Below are positions 25,858 to 34,683 of a stretch of 64,000 bases of DNA, piece after piece. The notes below the pieces were generated by a model that searched no databases, was not told the origin of the DNA, and saw only the letters and a list, made by a program, of their open reading frames with translations. How positions within the stretch are numbered: the stretch's first letter is position 1; every line of letters starts with the position of its first letter. Source of the DNA: Pirellulaceae bacterium. Its GTDB lineage: Bacteria > Planctomycetota > Planctomycetia > Pirellulales > Pirellulaceae. A program made the position numbers and the translations under genes. The DNA lies in NCBI GenBank assembly GCA_029243025.1, contig JAQWSU010000045.1:620001-684000 (forward strand), in the 5' to 3' direction.

Positions 25858-26561
25858 CGGAGTCACTCATAAAATGAAAAAGCATCGACTAGCAAAATAC
25901 AGCCTGGCTGTTAGATCGAGGCAAGTAACCGTTTTCAAATCCAATCAGACGCTCTGATCTCACACCACAAGACCTTGTCCTGCAGTATTCATCAGAGAAA
26001 CTGGCCGTCAAAAATCACCACCATTGTCTCGATCCAAGTCTTCGGAAACGTTTCCTTCTCAGCGTAGATCTTACCAATAAGCCTCACGACACGCACACGT
26101 TTTCCAAACCGATGAATCCACACAGCCGAAGGACGGATACCATCAACATCACCGGCGTCGCAGATGATTACGCGAACAATTCCGGAACAGACCAAGCATT
26201 GATAGAGAATTGCCTGGCGAGTGCCGATTGGGAATGATACCGGCAATTATTTTGTTGCAACGAAATAAGACAACCACGCATTGAACCGAAACCGGTGTTG
26301 CCTACAGCTGGTGCAGAGGCGTTCACTATTTGCCCGCTTCATGAATCGATTTTGGAATCACAGTTAAAATAAACAAATGGCTCGCCATACCGTAGGCAAA
26401 CGCTTCTGTGCAAATTCCAAGGATTAACCTACATTTCAATGAAAGGCGTCAAAATCGGATCGTTCGAAACTTGAATCGTTGACGATCGAGTTCCGACAGG
26501 TACGCATACATTCCGATTGAGTTCGCTACGTTTGAGACGTCGCCCTAAGGAGCTTCCGGAC
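25858..26561. other. Divergent intergenic region with one doubtful small frame
   Basis: About 700 bp lies between the beta-propeller gene and the oxidoreductase. A minus-strand frame at 25992-26246 (84 residues, ending GKIYAEKETFPKTWIETMVVIFDGQFL across its last third) has protein-like composition, but it has no clear SD or recognised family and could be a remnant. The rest holds A/T-rich promoter-like sequence for both flanking genes, with no strong stem seen. Confidence 0.3.
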
Positions 26562-28700
26562 GTGAAACAAGTTTTGCAACATCTACGCACGGGCAAACTC
26601 GAACTGGCCGAAGTTCCCTGTCCAGCTCTTCGATCGGGTCACCTGTTAATCCAAACGACGCACAGCCTGATCTCTCCTGGCACAGAACGGATGTTGGTGG
26701 AATTCAGCCGAGGAAATCTCATCTCCAAAGCCCGCTCGCAACCCGATAAAGTGAAACAGGTTTTGGACAAGATTAAAACCGATGGACTGCTGCCAACCTT
26801 GGAAACGGTTTTCAGTCGATTGGATGAACCGATCCCGATGGGCTATTGCAATGTTGGACGAGTCATCGAGGTAGGTCGTGGCGTCCGCGATTTCAATGTG
26901 GGTGACTTAGTTGCTTCCAATGGAAACCATGCCGAGATGGTGTGTGTGCCATCGACGTTAGCGGCTCGCATTCCAGAAGAGGTTTCCAGCGACACAGCAA
27001 CCTTCACGGTGATGGGTGCCATCGCGCTTCAGGGTACTCGGCTGATAAACCCAACTTTTGGAGAGCGGTTCACCGTTGTGGGACTTGGCTTACTGGGGCT
27101 CGTAGCGGTTCAGTTCCTGCGTGCGCAAGGCTGTGGAGTTCTCGCAGTGGACGTCGACCAGGGACGTTGCAATATGGCTGCAGCAATGGGCTGCGAAACC
27201 GTCAATGCGAGTACCGGCGATCCAATTCGGGCAGCGACGACCTACAGCAATGGGAAAGGAATGGATGGCGTACTCATCACCGCTTCATCACCCAGTGATG
27301 AAATTATGCATCAAGCTGCTACGATGTGTCGAAAACGCGGTCGCATTGTCCTCATCGGCTCAGTGGGCTTGAATCTAAAACGTGCTGACTTCTACGAAAA
27401 AGAACTATCATTTCAAGTCTCTTGTTCTTATGGACCAGGACGCTATGACCCAACTTACGAAGATCAAGCTTGTGATTACCCACGAGGCTTTGTCCGATGG
27501 ACGGTTGCTCGGAACTTCGAAGCTGTCCTGGACGCCATGGCAAGAGAACAAATCAATGTCGCGGAGCTCATCACCCGCACGATGCCACACACTGAAGCTG
27601 CACAAGCCTATGATGCAATCCTGAATGACCGCTCGGTCATCGGCGTTGTGATGCAGTATCCAAAAGGCGATCCGCCGCTCACCCGCACCATCCGCCGCTC
27701 AACTGCAAAAACAGTCGTGAGCCCGCCGACCGCACCCGTCGTCGGCATGATCGGCGCCGGCTTATTCTCCAAAGGCGTGCTGCTCCCGGCAATTCGAGAC
27801 GCCGGCGTAAGAATTGCTTCGGTTGCGTCAGCCGGTGGCCTCTCCAGCCAACATGCAGGAAAAAAATTCAACGCCGATGAAATGACAACTGATACGCGGG
27901 GCATCTTACAAAACGATAAAATCAACACGGTGTTTATCACCACTCGACATGGTTCTCATGCGGATTTCACGATCGATTCGCTTGAATCCAACAAACATGT
28001 CTTCGTCGAAAAACCATTAGCCATTGACGCCGAAGGCCTCGCGCGCGTCACCGCCGCCTATGAAAAGCATGCTCAACAACACTTGATGGTCGGTTTCAAC
28101 CGTCGTTTTGCACCCCACGCTGTCAAAGCGAAAGAATTACTCGCCTCGCGATCAGAACCCATTGTTGTCAACATCCTTGTCAATGCGGGCGACATTCCAC
28201 CGGACACCTGGCATCACGATCCGGAAGTTGGCGGCGGTCGAATCATTGGTGAGGGCTGTCACTTTATTGATCTCGCCATGTTCCTCGTCGGAAATCCGAT
28301 TCGAACCATTCAAGCTGTCATGTTTGGTCCAGATTGCGGTACCCCGCGAGATGACAAGACTTCAATTAGCATGACTTTTGATGACGGTTCGATCAGCACG
28401 ATTCACTATTTGGCCAATGGCCCCAAGGCGTACCCGAAAGAAACAGTGACAATTTTTAGCGAAGGGCGCGTGCTGGAAATTGCCAATTGGCGACGCATGA
28501 ACGGCCACGCCTGGGATCTACCCAAAATGCGGCAAAAAATGGACAAGGGGCATCGTGCCGAGGTGGCGGCTTTCTTGAAAAATATCGAACAAGGTGGCCC
28601 ACCCCTGATTCCCTACAGCGAATTGGAACTGGTGACTCGTGCAAGCTTTGCTGCTGTCCGTGCGGCCATTGAGCACACCACCATCAACCTCGATGACTAG
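26562..28700 (+). CDS. Bi-domain oxidoreductase: zinc-type alcohol dehydrogenase fused to Gfo/Idh/MocA
   Basis: A 712-residue fusion. Its start was set at GTG 26562 since AAGGAG lies at 26547-26552 and the family usually begins MKQVLQ. The N-terminal half is a medium-chain dehydrogenase-like domain (LISPGTERMLVEF, PMGYCNVGRVIEVG, VVGLGLLGLVAVQ). The second half, from about residue 405, is a Gfo/Idh/MocA oxidoreductase with VVGMIGAGLFSKGV, FVEKPLAID and GEGCHFIDLAMFL. Such fusions are common in bacterial surface-sugar loci, where they are thought to oxidise or dehydrate nucleotide sugars (family knowledge). It stands alone here; the nearest sugar genes are the sulfotransferase and glycosyltransferase further on. 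Confidence 0.85.
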   Translation: MKQVLQHLRTGKLELAEVPCPALRSGHLLIQTTHSLISPGTERMLVEFSRGNLISKARSQPDKVKQVLDKIKTDGLLPTLETVFSRLDEPIPMGYCNVGRVIEVGRGVRDFNVGDLVASNGNHAEMVCVPSTLAARIPEEVSSDTATFTVMGAIALQGTRLINPTFGERFTVVGLGLLGLVAVQFLRAQGCGVLAVDVDQGRCNMAAAMGCETVNASTGDPIRAATTYSNGKGMDGVLITASSPSDEIMHQAATMCRKRGRIVLIGSVGLNLKRADFYEKELSFQVSCSYGPGRYDPTYEDQACDYPRGFVRWTVARNFEAVLDAMAREQINVAELITRTMPHTEAAQAYDAILNDRSVIGVVMQYPKGDPPLTRTIRRSTAKTVVSPPTAPVVGMIGAGLFSKGVLLPAIRDAGVRIASVASAGGLSSQHAGKKFNADEMTTDTRGILQNDKINTVFITTRHGSHADFTIDSLESNKHVFVEKPLAIDAEGLARVTAAYEKHAQQHLMVGFNRRFAPHAVKAKELLASRSEPIVVNILVNAGDIPPDTWHHDPEVGGGRIIGEGCHFIDLAMFLVGNPIRTIQAVMFGPDCGTPRDDKTSISMTFDDGSISTIHYLANGPKAYPKETVTIFSEGRVLEIANWRRMNGHAWDLPKMRQKMDKGHRAEVAAFLKNIEQGGPPLIPYSELELVTRASFAAVRAAIEHTTINLDD

Positions 28701-28758
28701 CAAGCGCCCCATCGCCTCTCGCTAAGCGCCTCTCGCTAAGCGCCTCAAACGCTTGCTA
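28698..28758. terminator. Putative bidirectional terminator with internal tandem repeat
   Basis: A perfect 9-bp inverted repeat, TAGCAAGCG (28698-28706) and CGCTTGCTA (28750-28758), spans the stop codon of the oxidoreductase and lies between two convergent genes. Its loop holds about 2.4 copies of the 14-bp unit CGCCTCTCGCTAAG (28713-28746). There is no T run, so termination is inferred from position. Confidence 0.4.
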
Positions 28759-28769
28759 TAAATTATTGA

Positions 28770-29219
28770 CTATCGCGTTGCTTTCGTCAGCCATCGGTCG
28801 AGTTGGTTGGCGAACGCCTGTTTATCTTTCGAATTAAAGTTAGACGGACCACTGGTAACTTGCCCATCAGCTCGTAAATCGTCCAACATATTGCGTACGG
28901 CCAAACGCTCGCCCACATTTGCTTCGGTGTACAATTCCCCACGTGGATTCAATGCTTGACCTCCATCGGCAACCACGTTTGCCGCAAGTGGAATGTCGGC
29001 AGTGATCACCAAATCACCGGGTTCCATAAGTTCGACAATACGTCGGTCAGCGATATCCATCCCAGTCTGTACGGGAACACACGCGATGTATTCCGACTTG
29101 GGTATCCGCAATTGTTGATTCGCAACGAGCGTCACCTTCGTCTTGGTGCGAACTGCTGCTCGAAACAACAACTCTTTCACCGCACTCGGACAAGCATCTG
29201 CATCGACCCAAATTTGCAT
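28770..29219 (-). CDS. YaiI/YqxD-family protein (UPF0178, PIN-like)
   Basis: A 149-residue protein of the DUF188 family, with MQIWVDADACPSAVKELLFRA near the start (acidic PIN-like site), PVQTGMDIADRRIVEL, DLVITADIPLAA and GELYTEANVGERLA. The second Met (29219) was chosen over 29222 since AGGGAG then sits 6 bp upstream and MQIWVDADACP is the usual start. The family is conserved in bacteria and has PIN-domain-like structure; a nuclease role is suspected but unproven. It is convergent with the oxidoreductase. Confidence 0.9.
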   Translation of the reverse strand: MQIWVDADACPSAVKELLFRAAVRTKTKVTLVANQQLRIPKSEYIACVPVQTGMDIADRRIVELMEPGDLVITADIPLAANVVADGGQALNPRGELYTEANVGERLAVRNMLDDLRADGQVTSGPSNFNSKDKQAFANQLDRWLTKATR

Positions 29220-29428
29220 CATCTACTCCCTCAAACCACTGAGAATATCCTGGCAAACAAAGGGATCCAATATCGACCCACTGTCGCACCGAATTTGGGA
29301 AGACACTTCGGAAGACCGAAAACAAAAAGGAAAGACTTTGAATCGATCCGTTCTTCGCCAAATCAGTTTCCATACACCACTTATTCTCTCGAAATGAGTA
29401 GTACACAGTTGACTGAGAGCGTTTCCAC

Positions 29429-30292
29429 CTATTGGAAGTTTTTCCACAAACTAAAATCCACCTCTGGGAAGTCATGACCTAGCTTCGTGACATCATCGCG
29501 ATAGGCGTCGATCAACGATCTTCGGTTGGCTTCGGTCAGCACGTAATCGCCTCGATTCCAAGTCCGATTTTTACTCACCCTAAAATTGATGGAATCGAAC
29601 GAAATCTCGGGAAGATCGAGGAACTCAAATGTCCGTCGCAACTGAACCTTGGGTTCGAGCTTGCACTTTTCATATTGCAGTATCAAGAATTGCGATCGCG
29701 AAAAATCCCCCAACCACCGCTGTAACTGCTGAAAATAAAGGCCGTGTGTAAACTGAAGGGTCGCAATAGCATTCGGAGAGATCACAGATTTTAGCAATGC
29801 ATTATCTGCCCGTAACTGGTGCAGCATGCCAGAAACAAATCGATCGATAGGATCTCGAAGGATAACAATGAACTTCGCATTGGGCGCAGTCGCTTTCATA
29901 AGTGGCGGCACCCAATAGCTAAACAAATATGCCGGAGTCCATTCACCTGCCAGCATCCCGTCGGGCCTTGCAAACCATTTGGCATACTCAGCTTGATCTG
30001 CTGCGGTAAAGTTTCTTTCGCAAAAGCAATCGAAAAAATGACGTTCTTTCACCAAGTAAGCCGGCTGAACCTTGCCGATGAGACAGGAGCTGTCATAGAC
30101 CCGGGGATGACAAGTAATGAGTGAATGCCACCAAGTCGTCCCGCACTTCATGGCTCCAAGACCAACGAAATCGGGAAGTTGACAGTTGTATCCCTCCGGC
30201 GGAAGGATCGGTTCCTGCGCTGACGACGGCGCACCTTTCCCATACCAAACGTCCAACAAAACTTTTCGCAATCGCCGATAAATGAATCCCAT
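29429..30292 (-). CDS. Sulfotransferase domain protein
   Basis: A 287-residue PAPS-dependent sulfotransferase. The 5'-phosphosulfate loop reads GLGAMKCGTTWWHSL, and the 3'-phosphate site is IVILRDPIDRFVSGM with a conserved Ser. The C-terminal part has SKNRTWNRGDYVL. It should transfer sulfate from PAPS to a carbohydrate or lipid acceptor. The open frame runs further upstream through tRNA-Ala, which is impossible for the protein; ATG 30292 was chosen (ATG 30361 is an alternative). Together with the sulfatase at 21 kb it hints at sulfated glycans made and used by the organism (inference). Confidence 0.8.
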   Translation of the reverse strand: MGFIYRRLRKVLLDVWYGKGAPSSAQEPILPPEGYNCQLPDFVGLGAMKCGTTWWHSLITCHPRVYDSSCLIGKVQPAYLVKERHFFDCFCERNFTAADQAEYAKWFARPDGMLAGEWTPAYLFSYWVPPLMKATAPNAKFIVILRDPIDRFVSGMLHQLRADNALLKSVISPNAIATLQFTHGLYFQQLQRWLGDFSRSQFLILQYEKCKLEPKVQLRRTFEFLDLPEISFDSINFRVSKNRTWNRGDYVLTEANRRSLIDAYRDDVTKLGHDFPEVDFSLWKNFQ

Positions 30293-30432
30293 CTCGATAC
30301 ACCTGGAAAGGCCGCACAGAGGTAATGGCCTACTGGGCGAGGCCAATCTGCGGAGAAGCATCTTCCAACAAAGCAACCAGCCAGGGTCTTGCCTAGACAC
30401 CTCTTGCTTCACGATAATGCTTGCATGAACTA

Positions 30433-30505
30433 TGGAGGATAGGGGACTCGAACCCCTGACCTTCTGGCTGCCAGCCAGACGCTCTCCCAACTGAGCTAAT
30501 CCCCC
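30433..30505 (-). tRNA. tRNA-Ala (anticodon GGC)
   Basis: The reverse complement folds as a full cloverleaf: acceptor GGGGGAT/ATCCTCC (one G-U pair), D arm GCTC/GAGC with AGTTGGGA loop, anticodon stem TCTGG/CCAGA with loop CTGGCAG giving anticodon GGC, and T arm AGGGG-TTCGAGT-CCCCT. The discriminator base is A, and CCA is not encoded, so a CCA-adding enzyme is needed. Confidence 0.95.
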
Positions 30506-30558
30506 AAGACCGAGCGTGGACCCGATCGGATAAAAAACGGTATCACCACCGGGCTAGT

Positions 30559-31692
30559 ATGTCAAGGAGTGGCGACCATCCTCGATGCCAGGTGAACGAA
30601 TTCCAACTCGATTCACCAGAAGAAAACGATCATTTGCGAAATCTATTACGAACTCGACTCGCCAGTTTGCTCGGATTGATCATTCCAATCATCATTATCG
30701 CGACTCTTTTTTATCAGACCTGGAGAAATGACCCCGATGCTCTTCGAATGTTGTCCGATGGCCCGCGTTCACCTTGGCGACTGTTTAGCTGTTTTGGTTT
30801 GATCATCTTGGCCGCGACCATCTCCTTTTTTCGCTGGCATTTGTTATTACGAATCGTTCAGATCCCGATCCGTCTTCGTGACACGATGCGTCTCGGGTTT
30901 CTTGGTCAACTACTGACCTTTATTTCTCTCGGACAGATGGGAGGTGACTTGTTCAAAGCCGTGTTTATTGCACGAGAACAAGACGATCGCCGAGCCGAAG
31001 CGATCGGCACCATCATTGTCGATCGCCTATGCGGATTGTACGGCTTGCTGATCGTCGCGACGGTAGCCCTGCTCGCCTCAGGCGTCGGTCATGAGGATAC
31101 AGAACTGGAAGTGATTGCCAATGGAACCTACCTGCTCACGGGCATCGGCTCGATTGTCGCGGCGCTCGCCCTGATCCCTCAGGTCGCACAGAGCAAATTG
31201 ACACGTCGCCTGACTCAAACCCCAAAGCTAGGTGGCCTCTTTAAGCGGGTGTTGGATGCTCTGTACTTATTTCACGATAATAAGCTGGGACTGGTGGCAA
31301 TTGGTGGAATCAGCCTAATGGTCCACATTCTTACCGCGTTCGCAATTTATTTCGCCGCAACGAGCCTTTATTCGACAACCCCTTCTATCGGGCAGATCTT
31401 CGTTGCAAGTCCAATCGCCTCGGTCGCTGGGGCACTACCGATCACTCCCGGTGGTTTGGGGAGCTACGAATTAGTGATGGACTTCATGTACAACTTATTC
31501 AGCCCGGCAGACGCACAAGGGCGAGGAATCGTCGTGGCAAGTTGCTTTCGCATCGGCACATTCGCTGTGGCCGCGATCGGTATCGTTTTCTACTGGATGC
31601 GCCATCGAGAACTTGGCAAGATCCTGACAGAAGTCGAGTCCGAAAAGGCCGACCACAAAAACCCACAGCCGCCAGCAAATAAACCGCAATAA
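30559..31692 (+). CDS. Lysylphosphatidylglycerol-synthase-TM-like membrane protein (UPF0104)
   Basis: A 377-residue integral membrane protein with about 7-8 hydrophobic segments (LGLIIPIIIIATLFY, LIILAATISFFRWHLLL, GLLIVATVALLAS and others). It carries the family phrases GQLLTFISLGQMGGDLFKA and DRLCGLYGLL, and late in the protein ALPITPGGLGSYELVM. This is the PF03706 flippase-like domain found in MprF and AglD-type proteins; it lacks the catalytic aminoacyl-transfer domain. It probably moves or helps to move a lipid or lipid-linked molecule. The exact start is uncertain; a GTG at 30592 is possible. Confidence 0.85.
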   Translation: MSRSGDHPRCQVNEFQLDSPEENDHLRNLLRTRLASLLGLIIPIIIIATLFYQTWRNDPDALRMLSDGPRSPWRLFSCFGLIILAATISFFRWHLLLRIVQIPIRLRDTMRLGFLGQLLTFISLGQMGGDLFKAVFIAREQDDRRAEAIGTIIVDRLCGLYGLLIVATVALLASGVGHEDTELEVIANGTYLLTGIGSIVAALALIPQVAQSKLTRRLTQTPKLGGLFKRVLDALYLFHDNKLGLVAIGGISLMVHILTAFAIYFAATSLYSTTPSIGQIFVASPIASVAGALPITPGGLGSYELVMDFMYNLFSPADAQGRGIVVASCFRIGTFAVAAIGIVFYWMRHRELGKILTEVESEKADHKNPQPPANKPQ

Positions 31693-31705
31693 CAATCGCT
31701 CGAGA

Positions 31706-32647
31706 CTAAGGTCGATCCAAGGGCGACGAGTCGACGTTGATCGGAATTGTTCGCTTACGCTCTTGGTCTTTGCCATCCACAGAAAGACGGCCGCCATCCA
31801 TCTTCCAGGCGTTCGTCCCAACAAATTTGCAATCGGTCGCTACCACATGCGACCATCCCTCGGTTCGCAATTGGGCAACACCATTGTCCTCTAACAAACA
31901 ATCCTGCACCTTAACGCGGGACGCACCTCCGACTGAAATGCCACTGCGTCCATTCCAGCGACACGTCAAAGTATCTAGCCGACAATCAAACGAATTATCG
32001 AGAGCATTTACCCCGTCAAGTCGAAAACCCTGAATGAACAGATTTCTCACGACAACATGGCGAACGTTATAAAGCGTAATCCCCATCGAATGGAGTGAGA
32101 CGCCTAAATCCTGTTCATTCAATGGCACATCTGATTCCGGACGATAATGAATGGATTGTTGAAACATGCACCACTGTCCCGGAGCTAGGCTGGCCAAGCG
32201 ACCCTTGCGGTCAATGGATTGAGCCGCCAACGGTCGACCGTTGAGAAACAGTCTCTGAAAACTGATCCGTGGCGGCCGATAGCGAAGCAAGCCGGTTCCT
32301 GCTGGTTGCCAAAGATCAGCTGCAATCCGAGCGGTCCCATCGAGCGTGGCCCCATTGCCCTCAATGATAAAGGGTGACTGAGATGAACCGCTATTTCGGG
32401 CACCTTGCACCGACACCTGTTCTCGGTACGGTTCTCCCGTGTTTGCCAACACGATTCGATCACCAAATTCGGCGTACCGCAAAGCACGTTGGATAGTTCG
32501 AACCGGTCCGTTTCCCTCAGAAACAACTCGCGGAGCCGCTCCGCTCGCCCGATCGTCACCCGTCAAATTGTTGACATAGAGGTCGCGTGCCTCGGCAACA
32601 GGGACCAGGACAACACCTACAATCATCACTTTTAAAACATCACGCAT
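31706..32647 (-). CDS. Secreted right-handed beta-helix protein
   Basis: A 313-residue protein with a signal-type N-terminus (VLKVMIVGVVLVPVAEARD) followed by DLYVNNLTGDDRASG and repeated parallel-beta-helix rungs, such as YNVRHVVVRNLFIQGFRLDGVNA and GISVGGASRVKVQDCLLEDNG split over residues 200-270. This resembles pectate-lyase-like planctomycete proteins, but no catalytic set was identified, and at this length the helix is short. It is convergent with the flippase-like gene, with a 13-bp gap. The role is unknown; polysaccharide binding or cleavage is possible. Confidence 0.75.
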   Translation of the reverse strand: MRDVLKVMIVGVVLVPVAEARDLYVNNLTGDDRASGAAPRVVSEGNGPVRTIQRALRYAEFGDRIVLANTGEPYREQVSVQGARNSGSSQSPFIIEGNGATLDGTARIAADLWQPAGTGLLRYRPPRISFQRLFLNGRPLAAQSIDRKGRLASLAPGQWCMFQQSIHYRPESDVPLNEQDLGVSLHSMGITLYNVRHVVVRNLFIQGFRLDGVNALDNSFDCRLDTLTCRWNGRSGISVGGASRVKVQDCLLEDNGVAQLRTEGWSHVVATDCKFVGTNAWKMDGGRLSVDGKDQERKRTIPINVDSSPLDRP

Positions 32648-32820
32648 ATCACTTACACTCAGCCAAAGGTTCCAGCAGTGATCGAGCCTCTCTTTGATTA
32701 TTCGTCATTCCACGACTCGATTCTTTGTCAATCGGGGTGTGCTTTGCAAACTGTTACCGAAAATCTGCTGAAAATCGGAAATGGAGCCATTCAGAGCCAA
32801 CGAGGAGCGAGGAAAAAAGC

Positions 32821-33375
32821 ATGCGAATCTGGTCCCAAGCTGAACAGCGGCTTGAGCTCATCCTAGGTGACATCACCGATCAGCGGGCAGATGTCATTGT
32901 GAATGCGGCCAACCCTCAACTGGCTAGCGGGGGCGGTGTGGATGGGGCCACTCACCGCCGGGGAGGCCCGGCCATCATGGCTGAAACTCAGGCACGATAT
33001 CCTCAGGGTTGCAAAACGGAATCCGCCGTTATTTCAACCGCTGGTAAACTTGAAGCCCGCTTCGTCATTCATGCGGTCGGTCCGGTTTGGGCTGGAGAAA
33101 ATCGTGGAGAAGCGACACAGTTGCGTTCCGCCTACCAAAGCTGCCTGACCCTCGCAGAGGAACATCAATGTCAGAGCGTCGCTTTTCCCTCCCTTAGTAC
33201 GGGCGTCTACCGGTTTCCTGTTGAGGCAGCCTGTCATATCGCAGTGGACACATCGATTGCATTCCTTTTGGCGCAGCCAAGCTTAAAGCGAGTCGTTTTC
33301 GTCCTCTTCGACAGACCCACGCTATTCACCTTTGAAAAAGCACTGACCGAAATTGCTCCCTCGCTCAAAGACTAA
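32821..33375 (+). CDS. Macro-domain protein, O-acetyl-ADP-ribose deacetylase-like
   Basis: A 184-residue single macro domain. It has LILGDITDQRADVIVNAANPQL, the ADP-ribose-binding GGGVDGATHRRGG, VIHAVGP and SLSTGVYRFP, all hallmarks of YmdB/MacroD-type hydrolases. It should remove ADP-ribose or deacetylate O-acetyl-ADP-ribose in the cytoplasm. The start was set at ATG 32821 with AGGAGCGAGGA upstream; the extra 32 residues of the longer frame are unlike the family. Its stop overlaps the convergent carrier gene by 4 bp. Confidence 0.9.
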   Translation: MRIWSQAEQRLELILGDITDQRADVIVNAANPQLASGGGVDGATHRRGGPAIMAETQARYPQGCKTESAVISTAGKLEARFVIHAVGPVWAGENRGEATQLRSAYQSCLTLAEEHQCQSVAFPSLSTGVYRFPVEAACHIAVDTSIAFLLAQPSLKRVVFVLFDRPTLFTFEKALTEIAPSLKD

Positions 33376-34349
33376 GCCGACGCTTCGGCACCAGCCTGTT
33401 GATCTCTTCGTCGCCAGAAATCAGCCACAATGGTATCGATTAAAAGCTGAGCAATGTGATAGATCACCATGGGAATTAGAACGAGCCCCTCAAAATAATT
33501 AATGGTAATGTAAAGGCCTACCATCAGCGTCTTTTGACTACCCGCTAACGCGATCGCAATCGCATCCGCTCGATCAAATCCAAGCCAGCGTGAACCCCAC
33601 ACGCCCACGACTAAGCCGATTCCATGCAACACGACAACGAAAATCAACAATACGAGAAAATCGCGAAACGTCGGTAAGTCAATCGCCGAAATACCAGCGA
33701 GACTTTCCTGTGCATTCACAGCCCCAATCAACACCATGCAAAGCATGCCTAGTTGCGCGAACGTGCTTAGTAATTGCTTGCGGCGAGCGGCCATCGCGGC
33801 AACGACTTTCGCGCGCCGGGTTAGCTGCGCGACAACCAGCGGCAAAACAACCAACAAAGCCAATTTCGTCACCATCTCCGGTAAACGAAGCGATGTGGAC
33901 TGGGCGGTCATCAAGACAATCCAAAGTGGAGTCAATACAAAACAAGTGACATTCGTCAACAAGGTGACCATCAAGGCAACCGCGTCATTGCCGCCTGCAC
34001 GACGGGTCCATACAGCGGCAGAAGCGAGCGTGCATGGCACGGCCGAAGTCACAACAAAACCAATCGCTAAATCGCCTGTCAAACCAAATGACATTGCCCA
34101 TGCAATCAGCGGTAGAAGCCCCATGTTGATCAGGCTCGACAAAAAGGCTGGCCCCGGTCGCCGGATCGTTTGAAAGACAGCACTCGTTTCTAAAGGAAGA
34201 GCCATCACAAATAGCATCGATGCAACAATCAAATTTCGGATTAATGTGGAATGAGCGATGGCTAAAAACGGAGTTGGCAACCAAAACCCCAACGCGAGCG
34301 CAAGTACTAACAGCAGCAAAAACCATTGATGCTTGACAAATCGCCACAT
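33372..34349 (-). CDS. Bile acid:sodium symporter-like membrane carrier (SBF-like)
   Basis: A 325-residue polytopic membrane protein with about 9-10 hydrophobic segments. It has VTSAVPCTLASAAVWTRRAGGNDAVAL near the middle and GSQKTLMVGLYIT later, typical of the BASS/YfeH-type SBF-like family (PF13593). It probably imports an organic anion using a sodium gradient; the substrate is unknown. Start ATG 34349 was chosen because GGAGGT lies 10 bp upstream; the frame from 34454 lacks this. No linked pathway genes are seen; the neighbouring aroC is divergent. Confidence 0.85.
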   Translation of the reverse strand: MWRFVKHQWFLLLLVLALALGFWLPTPFLAIAHSTLIRNLIVASMLFVMALPLETSAVFQTIRRPGPAFLSSLINMGLLPLIAWAMSFGLTGDLAIGFVVTSAVPCTLASAAVWTRRAGGNDAVALMVTLLTNVTCFVLTPLWIVLMTAQSTSLRLPEMVTKLALLVVLPLVVAQLTRRAKVVAAMAARRKQLLSTFAQLGMLCMVLIGAVNAQESLAGISAIDLPTFRDFLVLLIFVVVLHGIGLVVGVWGSRWLGFDRADAIAIALAGSQKTLMVGLYITINYFEGLVLIPMVIYHIAQLLIDTIVADFWRRRDQQAGAEASA

Positions 34350-34683
34350 GGAATCAGTTACCTCCGCAGAAAGCTCTCGCACAGCACCCAACTCCAATTG
34401 AGCCATGATCGCCTGCCAGTTCGACCGAACGATGCCATTTTGGCTCAAAATCAAGTGAGACCTGTGAGGGACAGCCGTCCTTGGCCCGACTCGCAGCCGC
34501 TCAATTCGAATGCCATTGAAGCGGCAGTGTCACCGCTGGCAGCGACAGCACGAACCGCTCTCGGCCACCAATCGCACTATCGATTTTTGCCCTTCGCGAC
34601 TATACTAAACCGGTTTGTCGATCAACCATTGCGGACCACGAGGGCACGGTCCTCATTTCCATTTCAGGACAAAGCAGACCACT

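Noticed and set aside
30293-30490. N-terminal extension of the sulfotransferase frame
   Set aside because: It overlaps the tRNA-Ala gene and is unlike the family; ATG 30292 was used instead.
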